From assembly GCF_016807185.1 (NCBI RefSeq), contig NZ_JAEVYN010000002.1, positions 614,528 to 678,527 on the forward strand: a stretch of 64,000 bases of DNA, read 5' to 3'. A program made the position numbers and the translations under genes. Of the stretch, positions 8,303 through 16,901 are shown in pieces; within the stretch, counting starts at the first letter, position 1, and each line of letters begins with the position of its first letter. The DNA is from Leptolyngbya sp. Cla-17 (GTDB lineage: Bacteria; Cyanobacteriota; Cyanobacteriia; Leptolyngbyales; Leptolyngbyaceae). The notes under the pieces were generated by a model. That model had not been told where the DNA came from. It worked only from the letters and a program-made list of their open reading frames with translations, and searched no databases.

Positions 8303-10492
8303 TCAGCCATTCTTATTTTGCCGTATCAGGGTTGCAGTGGCTTCTCGCAGGTAGGTACCAGGGTTCAAATCTGACACTGACATAGCAGAAACTATAGGAT
8401 TTAGGTTGTGCTGATCAACCGCTGAAGTTTGGGCGATCTCTGCGAGTTGTTCACGGGCTTGGGCGTAAGCAGGAGTGCCAATTGGGACTTTTTGCAGAAA
8501 TGCGATCGCAGTTGCTTTCCGTCCAGTAGCCGCTTCAGCATTGGCTTGTTGCAACCACTCGGCTGCTTGCTGGTTTAGCTGTACCGTATATTCAGTCAGT
8601 TTTTGCTCAATCACTCCGTCTATCAATGAGTCGCTGGGAATTTTTTCGAGGGTGGTCAGCGCCGCCAAAAAGTTTTGCTGCTCGGCATAATCGGCAGCCG
8701 CTTTGAGCATCAACCGGGCGCGAACCTGTGCTTTACGAGAATATTCCACCACCTTTCTCTGGGCGATCTCGTACGCAGGAGTGTCTTGAGAAACCTGTCC
8801 TAAATAGGTCAATGCCTGAGTAAAATCTCGCAGAATGGCGCGATCGTAAGCTTTTTGTAGATCGGCTTGGGCTTTGACAGCTCGTTTCATCCTATATTCA
8901 TCCACTTTGGTTTGGGCGATCGCCCCAGCAGTGGTTTCTGGCACAATTTGCTTCAGTGTGCTTAATGCAGCAACAAAATCACGATCTCGAGCGCGATCGT
9001 AAGCAGTTTGTAGCAGATTTTTAGAATCAACCTCTGCCTTAGCGATGACTTGTTTGGCTAACGCATTATTCCTATCTTTCCAGTAAGGAATCTTAGTAGA
9101 CATTGATTGAGTCAGTTGCCGCGCTTCTAGCCAATTCCCTTTGTCTACGGCTTGTTCGGCTTGCTGGAAGGTATTGGTTGCCTGGGTCCAATCTTGCAGC
9201 CACGCGTCGGAGACCGTCTGCATCCGCTCAGGTTTTGCTAATCCAGCTTGAACCGGGGGTTGAGATTTTTGCAATTTTTTGCTGACTTTTCCCAAAATTT
9301 GATTGGGTTGCGACCAATTGACTGAGTTTAATAAGCTCCAGCCAATTGCTGCCGCGATCGCCGTAAGCAGCGTGCCGCCAACTCCAATGTGAACAGAAGG
9401 ACTGGCGATCGCGCTCATCAACAATCGCGTTAGAAAGACAGGCTGATGAGGCACAGGATTTGCTACCGATTCACTATCTGTTCCGGCTATCTCTATTCCG
9501 GCTATTTCTGTTTCGGCTACCTCCGTTTTGGCATTGGTTGACGTTGCTGGAACGGTCATCGTAATCGGGGCAACTGCTGGACGGCTTTCCATCGGCAATC
9601 TCGCCTGATTTTGAGTCACACCGCCTACCGTTTGCAAGGCCTGAAGTGCTTCCCTTGCCGATCCAAATCGTTGCGATAGATCCGACTGCACCATCCGGTT
9701 GATAACTCCGACCAGCCCACGATTGATGGGCGAGATCGCCTCTTTGTAATAAGGCAGCCACAGCACCTTACCCGACTGCGGATCGACTTTAAACTGCGTA
9801 GGATGTCTGCCCGTCAGCGCTTGGATCGCAATCATCCCAATTGCATACACATCGCTTGCAGCGCAAGGCAATCCCTGAAGTTGCTCCATCGGCTGATAAC
9901 TTTGTTCCGACAGCTGCGTAGGGTCGCCCTCCACTGCGTAAGCAGCCATGCACTCTTGCTGGATCTGCGCCATGCTGCCAAAGTCAATCAGAACTAATCG
10001 ACCCGCTTGCCCCCGCAAAAGGTTGTCTGGCTTAATGTTTCCGTGCAGCCCGTCTCGGTGATGGACAAATGCTAAAGGTTCCAGCACCTCTCGCAGTAAC
10101 GTTACAACCTGCCCACTGCTCCAGGGCAAGTTAGGGATTAATTCTTGGCTCAGCGATCGCCCCTCCACAAACTCCTGCACTACATAAAATCCTTCATCAT
10201 CTTCAAAATAAGCCAGCACCTGAGGAATTTGTTCATGGGTGCCAAACTCTTCTAGCCGTTCCACTTCTTTGGCAAATAGGCTGCGTACCGATTCTGCATA
10301 GTTCGGTATCTCTGCGATCTGCTTGAAATGGTGAATGATGCACTCTGACTGGCTAGAATGATGCAAATCTTGGGCAAGGTAGGTGCGCTCCCAAAGACGA
10401 GCCGCTAAGATTTCATTGACTTGGTAGCGTCCATTGAGAGGCCCGTTGAGTTCAGGATAGTGAACAACTGCGGGGGATATCACATTTGACAT
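8303..10492 (-). CDS. Ser/Thr protein kinase-fold protein with degenerate active site and C-terminal helical repeats
   Basis: A 729-residue protein from the ATG at 10492 (an upstream in-frame ATG at 10573 is possible). Residues about 20-285 have the eukaryotic-type kinase fold: the hinge region, a DFG (170-172), PMEQL in the activation segment and DVYAIGM. A transmembrane helix lies at about 368-388 (VGGTLLTAIAAAIGWSLL), followed by about four 48-residue helical repeats resembling LQKAYDRA-DF-AL-L...AQ-KV-EY. Three catalytic elements are altered: the glycine loop reads ILAARLWERTYLA, the VAIK lysine position reads IIHHFK, and the catalytic HRD reads HGN (LHGNIKPDN). This points to a pseudokinase that may bind ligands or partners. 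It is the third gene of a minus-strand cluster with the TPR and caspase genes. Confidence 0.85.
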   Translation of the reverse strand: MSNVISPAVVHYPELNGPLNGRYQVNEILAARLWERTYLAQDLHHSSQSECIIHHFKQIAEIPNYAESVRSLFAKEVERLEEFGTHEQIPQVLAYFEDDEGFYVVQEFVEGRSLSQELIPNLPWSSGQVVTLLREVLEPLAFVHHRDGLHGNIKPDNLLRGQAGRLVLIDFGSMAQIQQECMAAYAVEGDPTQLSEQSYQPMEQLQGLPCAASDVYAIGMIAIQALTGRHPTQFKVDPQSGKVLWLPYYKEAISPINRGLVGVINRMVQSDLSQRFGSAREALQALQTVGGVTQNQARLPMESRPAVAPITMTVPATSTNAKTEVAETEIAGIEIAGTDSESVANPVPHQPVFLTRLLMSAIASPSVHIGVGGTLLTAIAAAIGWSLLNSVNWSQPNQILGKVSKKLQKSQPPVQAGLAKPERMQTVSDAWLQDWTQATNTFQQAEQAVDKGNWLEARQLTQSMSTKIPYWKDRNNALAKQVIAKAEVDSKNLLQTAYDRARDRDFVAALSTLKQIVPETTAGAIAQTKVDEYRMKRAVKAQADLQKAYDRAILRDFTQALTYLGQVSQDTPAYEIAQRKVVEYSRKAQVRARLMLKAAADYAEQQNFLAALTTLEKIPSDSLIDGVIEQKLTEYTVQLNQQAAEWLQQANAEAATGRKATAIAFLQKVPIGTPAYAQAREQLAEIAQTSAVDQHNLNPIVSAMSVSDLNPGTYLREATATLIRQNKNG

Positions 10493-10834
10493 AGGAACAC
10501 TCCGAAGATTTGAAAGATTGACCGCAAAGAAATGATTTACAGGATGGCGTATGGGCAAAAAACTGCTACGCACTACATCCCGCTAAATCAGGAAACTTTA
10601 TTCGTAGTTGGTAAGTTTTTCTGACCTTTCGAGCGTTTTCCGGAACAACCCGATGAAACTGAACGACTAAAGATATGAAGTAAGGGTAAATTTTGTCCCT
10701 TGCTCTCCAAAACATCGGCTCGAAACCTTCTCGGTGCAAACAGAGAGGGTTTCGGACTTCTTTTGGATGGGATGGCAAAATCCAGCTGTTGGGTGGATGC
10801 TGTTCGCGGAGTGTCTCTTTAAAGAGTCGAATCG
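10493..10834. other. 342-bp gap between TPR gene and kinase gene
   Basis: No gene is supported. A 70-codon minus-strand frame at 10566-10778 has no recognisable features. A short inverted repeat CTCTTTAAAGAG sits near 10815. The gap may hold a separate promoter for the kinase gene. Confidence 0.3.
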
Positions 10835-12511
10835 CTAAATAGATTGAGTCGGGGGCGATTGGGCAGGGGGCATAGGCGTAGAGTTTTTTTGCGATTGCTC
10901 AATTCGACGTTTTGCTCTATTGCTCATCTCCTTATTACCCGCAGCTTCGTAACGGCTGTCAGCCTCTCTAAAATCATTGATCGCGCCCTGACGATTTCCC
11001 TTCCGCTCAAAAGCGATCGCCCGGTTGTAAAAAGCATCCGCGTAGGTGTCATCCAATTGAATCGCTTGGGTGTAAGCTCCAATAGCCTCATCAATTTTTT
11101 TCTGACCAGCAAAAACGTTGCCTTGATTGTTGTGTGCTCTTGCCGCAACGATGTTTGATGGCTTGAGTTGAAGCGTTTGACTGAACTTTTGGAAGGCACC
11201 GTCCAAATTTCCCTTAGCAAGTAATGCATTGCCCATGTTTAAATGAGCAACTGCCAGTTTGGGTTGAAGCGCGATCGCCCGACTTGCATCCTCCAGAGCT
11301 GCATCCTGTCGTCCTTGGTCAAATCGGACATGACTGCGATTACTGTATGCTTCCGCGAATTTGTTATTGAACGTCAGTGCCTTGTCGTAATCCTCCACTG
11401 CCTCATTTAGCTGCCCCATTTGATGATGGGCAAAACCACGATTGAGGTATGCAGTGGCATCTTGTTCATTAAAGCGAATTGCCTGGTTAAAATCTTGAAT
11501 CGCTGCGGCATACTGTCGCTGCTGATTTTTTTTAGTGCCCGACACAATAAATTGCAGAGCGACTTTTGGGTCCGTTGGGACGGTATTCCTGCCCAAATTG
11601 GAGCGAAGTGCCAGCCAAATACCGCCGATGATTCCTAACAGAGGCAAAAGCAACCCCAGGGTAATCAGTAATGGGCGGCGATCTCGCTGAACTTTTGGAG
11701 GTGGTTCTGTAAAGACAACTTGAGCAGACGCAGAGGTGGAAGATGCAGGGGCAGACTCCGTAAGCTGAACCGCAGGAACCGCAGCCGGGGGAGCAATCTC
11801 TGTCACTGTCTGGCTGACGGCTTTTTGAGGTGTGGATTGGTCAACTGGAGACGGATTGACTGAGGTGTTGGCTGCATCCATTTCCATCTTGCGTTTGACT
11901 ACTTGCCCTTTTACGCCCGTTAGATTTGCTGGATAATTCACCTCGCCACTAGCAGATGAAGGGATTTCTGCCGATGGAATCTGCGTAGGCGGAATCTGTG
12001 TAGGCGGAATTGTCGATGGAACCTGTGCCGATGGAACCTGTGCCGATGGAACCTGTGCCGATGGAATGTGTGTAGGCGGGATTTCTGTCGAGGGGATTTC
12101 TGTCGATGGACTCTGCGTAGAGGAATTAAAGCTCGAGAGCGGTGGACTGGTTAAGCTATCAGAGCCACTCTTAGGTGAAACAGTAGGCAAAACAGTTTCG
12201 GCTGATTGAGCGGATTGGGTCGTCAAACGGTGTTCAATTTCCGCTACATCCTCGTCGGCTAAATGCAGCACTTGTTGGAGGGCTTGAAGTTCATGGCGAT
12301 CGCGCGCTTGCAAGGAAGACTGTCGATCCCTGGCTTCTGCTAGCATCCGTTCTAGCAATTGTTCATAGAGTTTCAGGTCATTTTGCCGGGCTTTAGGTTG
12401 CAGCCGACTCACAGATGGCACCGTGTTGATTAACCCGGTATCACTATCGTTTAAGCTCAGCGCCTTTTGCCACTGCCTTAATTTCTGGTAGACCTCTTCT
12501 TTGGGAGTCAT
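10835..12511 (-). CDS. TPR-repeat membrane protein
   Basis: A 558-residue protein. The N-terminal 95 residues are helical (KLRQWQKALSLN, then LQQVLHLADEDVAEIEHRL) and resemble the C-terminal tail of the caspase-fold protein encoded just upstream. Then comes a low-complexity Pro/Ser/Thr linker with a repeated IPSAQVPS-type unit, a transmembrane helix (LLITLGLLLPLLGIIGGIWLAL), and at least five TPR units (AAIQDFNQAIRFNEQDATAY onward), so the TPRs are probably on the far side of the membrane. TPRs mediate protein contacts. The start overlaps the caspase stop by 4 bases (ATGA), giving strong translational coupling. It is likely a scaffold for the cluster. Confidence 0.88.
   Translation of the reverse strand: MTPKEEVYQKLRQWQKALSLNDSDTGLINTVPSVSRLQPKARQNDLKLYEQLLERMLAEARDRQSSLQARDRHELQALQQVLHLADEDVAEIEHRLTTQSAQSAETVLPTVSPKSGSDSLTSPPLSSFNSSTQSPSTEIPSTEIPPTHIPSAQVPSAQVPSAQVPSTIPPTQIPPTQIPSAEIPSSASGEVNYPANLTGVKGQVVKRKMEMDAANTSVNPSPVDQSTPQKAVSQTVTEIAPPAAVPAVQLTESAPASSTSASAQVVFTEPPPKVQRDRRPLLITLGLLLPLLGIIGGIWLALRSNLGRNTVPTDPKVALQFIVSGTKKNQQRQYAAAIQDFNQAIRFNEQDATAYLNRGFAHHQMGQLNEAVEDYDKALTFNNKFAEAYSNRSHVRFDQGRQDAALEDASRAIALQPKLAVAHLNMGNALLAKGNLDGAFQKFSQTLQLKPSNIVAARAHNNQGNVFAGQKKIDEAIGAYTQAIQLDDTYADAFYNRAIAFERKGNRQGAINDFREADSRYEAAGNKEMSNRAKRRIEQSQKNSTPMPPAQSPPTQSI
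11960..12115 (-). repeat. Short tandem repeats encoding the Pro/Ser linker of the TPR protein
   Basis: 15-bp units, best preserved as three exact copies of GCCGATGGAACCTGT on the plus strand near 12020-12060, with diverged copies on both sides. They encode repeated PSAQV / PPTQI pentapeptides. They lie in frame inside the gene, so copy-number change would lengthen or shorten the linker without breaking the frame. Confidence 0.85.
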
Positions 12512-13485
12512 TCTGTCTCTTGTGCCAGCTTAGAGAAAAGTTCTTGATACAACTGTATCCGCTGTTGATGCTCTCGATAGGGGCGCAGTACCTGAGCTTC
12601 AATTTCGGATGCATCCTGAGGCGACAATCCTAAATGTTGGCGAAATGTATTGAGAGTGTTGCGCCCAGATAAAATCCGAAACTCGGTTGTGTCAATTTCG
12701 CTAGTTTGAGCCATTTTTTCTAAAAACTGACGATATTGCACGGTAGGAGTTTGGCTGGGAACCTGTAATACCAATTGGTTAGCCGTATCTTCTGATCCAT
12801 AAAACTGCGGGTGTTGATCGGGGGCGGCAACGTGAAGCTTGCGCTGGGAATAGTAATGAAGCTCTTTAACAGAAAGGCTACCGTCGCAGTCGATATCTGC
12901 TGCCCCAGTTGCTGCGCCCTCTGCCAAATAGCGAGTGTAGCTCCAGGCATCCAGACTATCGGGTTCTGGTAAGTGCTGAGTGTAGGTTGTGGCAGACAAA
13001 ATCACGCGGCGATCGCCAATCAAGTGATCAAAAGTATCCTCCATCAGGGTTTCGCCCTCTGTAGGAGAAATTCCGCCCGTCTGCCGAAAGCAGCAGTCAA
13101 AAATGATGACTTGTCGCCAAGCGGGGCTAGTATCCATCACATTGTGCAAAAATCTGACAGGCATGGTGCGGGAGCGAATGAGGTTGCCGCGATCGTCGAG
13201 TGCAGTATGGGGAGCTGCAAAGTAAAGTTGCCCATCCACATCTTTAATGCCATAGCCAGAAAAGAGGAATAAGACCTGATCATTTTCCTCACGATGACGA
13301 AACAGTTGCTCTATCGCTTCCATCATGTCTTGCAAACTGGGATCATTCAGCGTTTGCACCACAAAGCCAGAGGATGTTCCTTGCAGCGCTCGTTTCAGCA
13401 CTTCCACGTTGGTGCGGGCTTTTCGCAAAGGAGGAAACCCCATGTCACAGACACTGACCCCAACTAGCAGCGCGATCTTTCCCAC
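12508..13485 (-). CDS. Caspase-fold (peptidase C14/orthocaspase-like) protein lacking the catalytic His
   Basis: A 325-residue protein with the p20-type caspase fold: IALLVGVSVC start, LRKARTNVEVLKRAL, the strand VLFLFSGYG (72-79) and VIIFDCCF (127-133). In active orthocaspases the first motif is SGHG and the histidine is part of the His-Cys dyad; here it is Tyr78. Cys131/Cys132 of the second motif is kept. A segment DIDCDGSLSVKE (about 198-208) has the spacing of an EF-hand calcium loop. The C-terminal tail (LGLSPQDASEIEAQVL) is a helical module often seen in cyanobacterial signalling proteins and resembles the N-terminus of the next gene product. It is the first gene of the cluster, overlapping the TPR gene by 4 bases. 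It is likely a pseudo-orthocaspase with a binding or regulatory role. Confidence 0.88.
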   Translation of the reverse strand: MGKIALLVGVSVCDMGFPPLRKARTNVEVLKRALQGTSSGFVVQTLNDPSLQDMMEAIEQLFRHREENDQVLFLFSGYGIKDVDGQLYFAAPHTALDDRGNLIRSRTMPVRFLHNVMDTSPAWRQVIIFDCCFRQTGGISPTEGETLMEDTFDHLIGDRRVILSATTYTQHLPEPDSLDAWSYTRYLAEGAATGAADIDCDGSLSVKELHYYSQRKLHVAAPDQHPQFYGSEDTANQLVLQVPSQTPTVQYRQFLEKMAQTSEIDTTEFRILSGRNTLNTFRQHLGLSPQDASEIEAQVLRPYREHQQRIQLYQELFSKLAQETE

Positions 13486-13884
13486 AACTTCCCTCCACGC
13501 TCCTCAAATTCTTGCTTACCCATCATGCGCCGTTAGCAGTGTAGGCTAGCCTTGCCAGGTTGGCTCATTCTACAAGATTAAATTTTGCGGTAATAGGTGA
13601 TGGAGAACAGGGAAAAATGAAAGGATGGTTAAGGGAGTGACTCAACGTATGAGAAGAATTTACGAGTGAGGGAAATCACTGTTTTATAGGGGTGATTAGA
13701 ATACAACTAAAGATAGTTGCAACTAAGCGGATAGCGTGCTCCCGGGTTGGCTATTGTCACTGGCTGAGTTGGGTGAGCGTGAAACATTCAAACGAGCTTC
13801 AAGAAAATTCAATGCTCTTTGACTATCAAGGCTCTCAACAGTTTGAAAAGTAATGTATTGTTGCTGCTCGCAGACTAAATTGTT
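13486..13884. other. 399-bp divergent intergenic region
   Basis: Lies between the caspase-like gene (minus) and the CcdA-like gene (plus), so it should contain both promoters. No coding frame or RNA gene is recognised and no clear operator could be picked by eye. Confidence 0.4.
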
Positions 13885-14835
13885 ATGGCTCGTGTCAAAC
13901 TGTCCAAGTTACCCAATCGCTCAATTTCCCACTCAAAGCATCCACTGCTGCTGATAACCCTATTTGTTAGCGCGATCGCCCTAACTTTACTCCTAGAAGG
14001 ATTACTCCAAAGCTCAGTCTATCAATCGCTACAGCAGTTTGCACTTTGGACTGGCGATCGCTACGAACAGTGGTTTACTCAGCATCAATATCAGACTAAT
14101 AATTCATTGGCACTGATTGGGCTAGCGTTTTTGGGTGGATTGGTTGCCAGCATTTCCCCCTGCATTTTGTCCCTATTGCCTGTCAACCTAAGCTACATTG
14201 GCACCCGCGAAATCGTTTCCCGTCGAGATGCCTTTTTTAAGGCGGGTTCCTTTGTTTTCGGGGTAATCACTGTTCTCAGTTTCCTGGGGCTATTTTCTTT
14301 GGCAGCCAGTCTGATTCTGATTCAGTTTCGGGGATATATTCAGGTCGCTGTTGGCACACTCATTGTGCTGATGGGGTTAAACCTGATTGGCAGTGTGCAA
14401 ATCCCCCATCTGCGTTTAAAGCGCTTCGCCTCACGCAAGGCAACAGGCTGTAATACCCTTCTCTTCAGAGAAAAAATGTCGCGGCGATCGCGGCTTCAGT
14501 CGTTAATTGCCTCGTTTCTCACAGGTCCTTACGGTATTGGAATTACCTTTGCTCTGGTCAGCTCTCCCTGCACTAGCCCAATCATGATTTCAGTACTAAC
14601 AGCCGCCTCCGCCACAGGTTCGCAATGGCAAAGCACACTCACTATGATTAGCTACGCTTTTGGTTATACCGCCATTATTTTTCTTGCTAGCTTGTTCACT
14701 GGACTTGCCAAACAAACCCGCACATTGTTGCTGCACTCAAACACCATTATTCAGCTTGCTAATGTTGCTTTGCTGGTGGTGGGTATGTTTTACGTCATTA
14801 ACGGTAGCCAGTGGATCATTGCAACCTGGGCTTAG
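13885..14835 (+). CDS. ccdA: CcdA-like thiol-disulfide transmembrane protein
   Basis: An integral membrane protein of the CcdA/DsbD-beta family, which moves reducing power across the membrane for cytochrome c maturation. The 316 residues contain an N-terminal hydrophobic segment (about 17-35) absent from minimal CcdA, then the six-helix core starting at LIGLAFLGGLVASISPCILSL. Two SPC motifs (ISPCI and SSPCTSP) hold the pair of cysteines that exchange disulfides in this family. Internal symmetry (two three-helix halves) is visible. In cyanobacteria CcdA works with the CcsA/CcsB system on the thylakoid or plasma membrane. rdgB follows about 80 bases downstream. Confidence 0.88.
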   Translation: MARVKLSKLPNRSISHSKHPLLLITLFVSAIALTLLLEGLLQSSVYQSLQQFALWTGDRYEQWFTQHQYQTNNSLALIGLAFLGGLVASISPCILSLLPVNLSYIGTREIVSRRDAFFKAGSFVFGVITVLSFLGLFSLAASLILIQFRGYIQVAVGTLIVLMGLNLIGSVQIPHLRLKRFASRKATGCNTLLFREKMSRRSRLQSLIASFLTGPYGIGITFALVSSPCTSPIMISVLTAASATGSQWQSTLTMISYAFGYTAIIFLASLFTGLAKQTRTLLLHSNTIIQLANVALLVVGMFYVINGSQWIIATWA

Positions 14836-14887
14836 CAACTCCGCACCTCGCACTGACCTCAAAATTATGTATCGAGTTGCAACTTCG

Positions 14888-14893
14888 TATAAT
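14888..14893 (+). promoter_or_regulatory. Possible -10 box upstream of rdgB
   Basis: A perfect TATAAT lies 25 bases before the rdgB start codon. No good -35 element sits at the usual distance, so it is a weak promoter candidate. Confidence 0.35.
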
Positions 14894-14917
14894 ATCAGCG
14901 GTAAAAAGGGACTTTAG

Positions 14918-15493
14918 ATGACAATTTTGGTGGTAGCAACCGGAAACCCAGGCAAAGTGAAAGAAATGCAAGCTCACCTTGTCGATCTGGACTGGGAGTT
15001 ACGCCTGAAACCGCCTGAGTTAGAAGTAGAGGAAACGGGCACCACCTTTGCCGAAAATGCCTGTTTGAAAGCTTCTCAGGTAGCACTTGCACTGGGTGAA
15101 TGGGCGATCGCCGATGATTCGGGATTGGAAGTGGAAGCACTGGGGGGAGCACCAGGCGTTTTTTCTGCTCGTTATGCTGAAAGCGATGCTGCTTGCATTG
15201 CACGACTGCTGAAAGAATTAGAGAATGAATCTAACCGAGCTGCCCGGTTTGCCTGCGCCATTGCGATCGCGCGCCCTGATGGAACGATTGCACTGCAAGC
15301 TCAAGGGATTTGTGCGGGTGAAATTCTCCGAGCGCCGCAAGGAATGGGTGGCTTTGGATATGATCCGGTGTTCTACAGTCCAGAGCATCAGTTAACTTTT
15401 TCTGAAATGCCTCCTGAAATTAAGCGCTCTATCAGTCATCGAGGAAAAGCCTTTCAGCAGCTCATACCCCAACTTTCAAAACTGAAAAATTAA
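14918..15493 (+). CDS. rdgB: RdgB/HAM1 XTP/dITP pyrophosphatase
   Basis: Hydrolyses non-canonical purine triphosphates (dITP, XTP) to the monophosphate plus pyrophosphate, keeping deaminated bases out of DNA and RNA. The 191 residues match the family length and motifs: VVATGNPGKVKEM at the N-terminus (TxNxxK substrate loop), EETGTTFAENACLKA, AIADDSGLEVEALGGAPGVFSARY (metal-binding acidic residues), GGFGYDPVFY and the terminal SHRGKAF. The ATG at 14918 begins right at the first strand. A putative -10 box lies 25 bases upstream. Confidence 0.96.
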   Translation: MTILVVATGNPGKVKEMQAHLVDLDWELRLKPPELEVEETGTTFAENACLKASQVALALGEWAIADDSGLEVEALGGAPGVFSARYAESDAACIARLLKELENESNRAARFACAIAIARPDGTIALQAQGICAGEILRAPQGMGGFGYDPVFYSPEHQLTFSEMPPEIKRSISHRGKAFQQLIPQLSKLKN

Positions 15494-15913
15494 AAATATT
15501 GAGCTAAGTGAAGTAAGTTTTTAACCATGCTTTAAAAACTCGCTCTTTTAAGAATGTTCTTTAAATCACAGTTTCGCGTATTAAGTAATACAAGCATGTC
15601 TTGAGCTCCATATTTTCTTTCGCAATCTAGAAAATATTGAGAGAGATAAGCTTATTTTTTTTGATTAACAATTATTAGATTCCGTAATTTTACGGAAAAC
15701 TGCAAGATGCCGTTCAGTCAGTCTTTTGCAGGGTTTTATCAACTGAGCTTCATCATTCCTTCATATTTATGAAACTATGTGAAGATTTCAAGAAGATTGA
15801 AATAGTGTTCCAATTCAACACATTGAGCTTTGAAAATTCCTTTATATTGTTTTGAAGTACTCTCCGTATTTCTACGGCACTCGCCTCATTCACTAAACAG
15901 CGAAACCCAAGCC
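15494..15913. other. 420-bp AT-rich intergenic region with a TCCGTAA/TTACGGA palindrome
   Basis: No gene is supported. At 15681-15696 there is a perfect 16-bp palindrome TCCGTAATTTTACGGA, a plausible dimer-binding operator for the sugar transferase gene that begins 217 bases downstream. A TTG-initiated in-frame extension of that gene starts at 15830 but lacks support. Confidence 0.4.
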
Positions 15914-16591
15914 ATGCAGTCAGCACTGTCAGGAAAGGATTCTAAGTCCTATGCATCTACCTTCCCTCAACAAGGGACTCCGCATCCATCTGTATATTGT
16001 TTGTTCAAGCGCTCTATTGACATTGTCGGTAGTCTGATCGGGCTAGTATTTTTTGGATTAATCTTCTTCCCAGTGGCTTTAGCTATTAGGCTTGATAGCC
16101 CCGGTCCCATTCTTTACTCTCAGAAGCGCTATGGGCTAATGGGAAATCCTTTCTATCTTTATAAGTTTCGGTCGATGGTGCAAAATGCAGACGAACTGAA
16201 GGCGCAGATAAAAAATGAGGCAAAAGGATTAATTTTTAAGAACAAAAATGATCCTCGTATCACATGGGTCGGTCGTTTTCTGCGAAAAACCAGTCTTGAT
16301 GAGTTGCCCCAGTTTTGGAATGTGCTGAAAGGCGAAATGAGTTTGGTTGGAACCCGACCCCCAACTTTCGATGAAGTCATTCAATACAGTAGTCACCATT
16401 GGCAGCGCTTGAACGTCAAGCCAGGTCTTACAGGTGAATGGCAGGTTAGCGGTCGCTCTTTGGTTAAAGATTTTGAAGATATTGTTCAGCTTGATCTGCT
16501 TTATCAAGCTCAGTGGCATCCCTTCTATGATTTGTTTCTGATCTGCAAAACTGTTCTTGTGCTTCTGACCAAGCGTAGTGGTGCTTGTTAG
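15914..16591 (+). CDS. Polyprenyl-phosphate sugar-1-phosphate transferase (exopolysaccharide initiating)
   Basis: A membrane-bound enzyme that starts an exopolysaccharide or O-antigen repeat by moving a sugar-1-phosphate onto undecaprenyl phosphate. The 226-residue product from the ATG at 15914 is the minimal catalytic form: one N-terminal hydrophobic segment (IVGSLIGLVFFGLIFFPVAL), then the family signatures LDSPGPILYSQKRYG, FYLYKFRSM, FLRKTSLDELPQFWNVLKGEMS, VGTRPP and KPGLTGEWQVSGR. It lacks the multi-spanning N-terminal domain of WbaP-size members. No polymer genes are adjacent, so it may act with loci elsewhere. It is followed by a strong terminator at 16650. Confidence 0.92.
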   Translation: MQSALSGKDSKSYASTFPQQGTPHPSVYCLFKRSIDIVGSLIGLVFFGLIFFPVALAIRLDSPGPILYSQKRYGLMGNPFYLYKFRSMVQNADELKAQIKNEAKGLIFKNKNDPRITWVGRFLRKTSLDELPQFWNVLKGEMSLVGTRPPTFDEVIQYSSHHWQRLNVKPGLTGEWQVSGRSLVKDFEDIVQLDLLYQAQWHPFYDLFLICKTVLVLLTKRSGAC

Positions 16592-16649
16592 TTGAACCTG
16601 TGCTGATTATGTGAGTGCGACCTTATAGTTTTGATTAAGGCAGTGGATG

Positions 16650-16685
16650 AAAATCCCCTTAGGCAGCCGTGTCTGAGGGGATTTT
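16650..16685 (+). terminator. Intrinsic terminator after sugar transferase gene
   Basis: The stem AAAATCCCCTTAG / CTGAGGGGATTTT (13 bp with one G-T pair) encloses a 10-base loop, and the 3' arm ends in a T run. It lies 58 bases after the stop codon. Confidence 0.85.
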
Positions 16686-16901
16686 AATTTGTTGGGAATG
16701 GCAAGGTTTTGATGTTTGAGTTGCAGCCGTTTTTCCTTGTAATTGCCTTTATACCTTCTGCTAGTGAACTGGAATATATGCAACCAATTATTGCTGGGTT
16801 AATACCAGTGCTGGTGGTGTGAAGACCGATCTGGGCGATCGCGTTCGTGTCTTTACAATAAAGATAGTCATTCTAAAAAAACTGCTATTTAACGGGGACT
16901 T
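16686..16901. other. Leader region of clpB
   Basis: About 216 bases between the terminator and clpB. It contains a GGCGATCGCG HIP1-type site near 16835 and a GGGGAC ribosome-binding site just before the ATG. I do not see a CIRCE inverted repeat, so HrcA control is not evident here. Confidence 0.4.

Noticed and set aside
11960..12115. Regular short repeats as a CRISPR array
   Set aside because: Units are 15 bp with no spacers and are translated in frame as Pro/Ser repeats of the TPR protein.
15830..15913. TTG-initiated extension of the sugar transferase
   Set aside because: No ribosome-binding site and no similarity of the extra 28 residues to the family; the ATG at 15914 is preferred.
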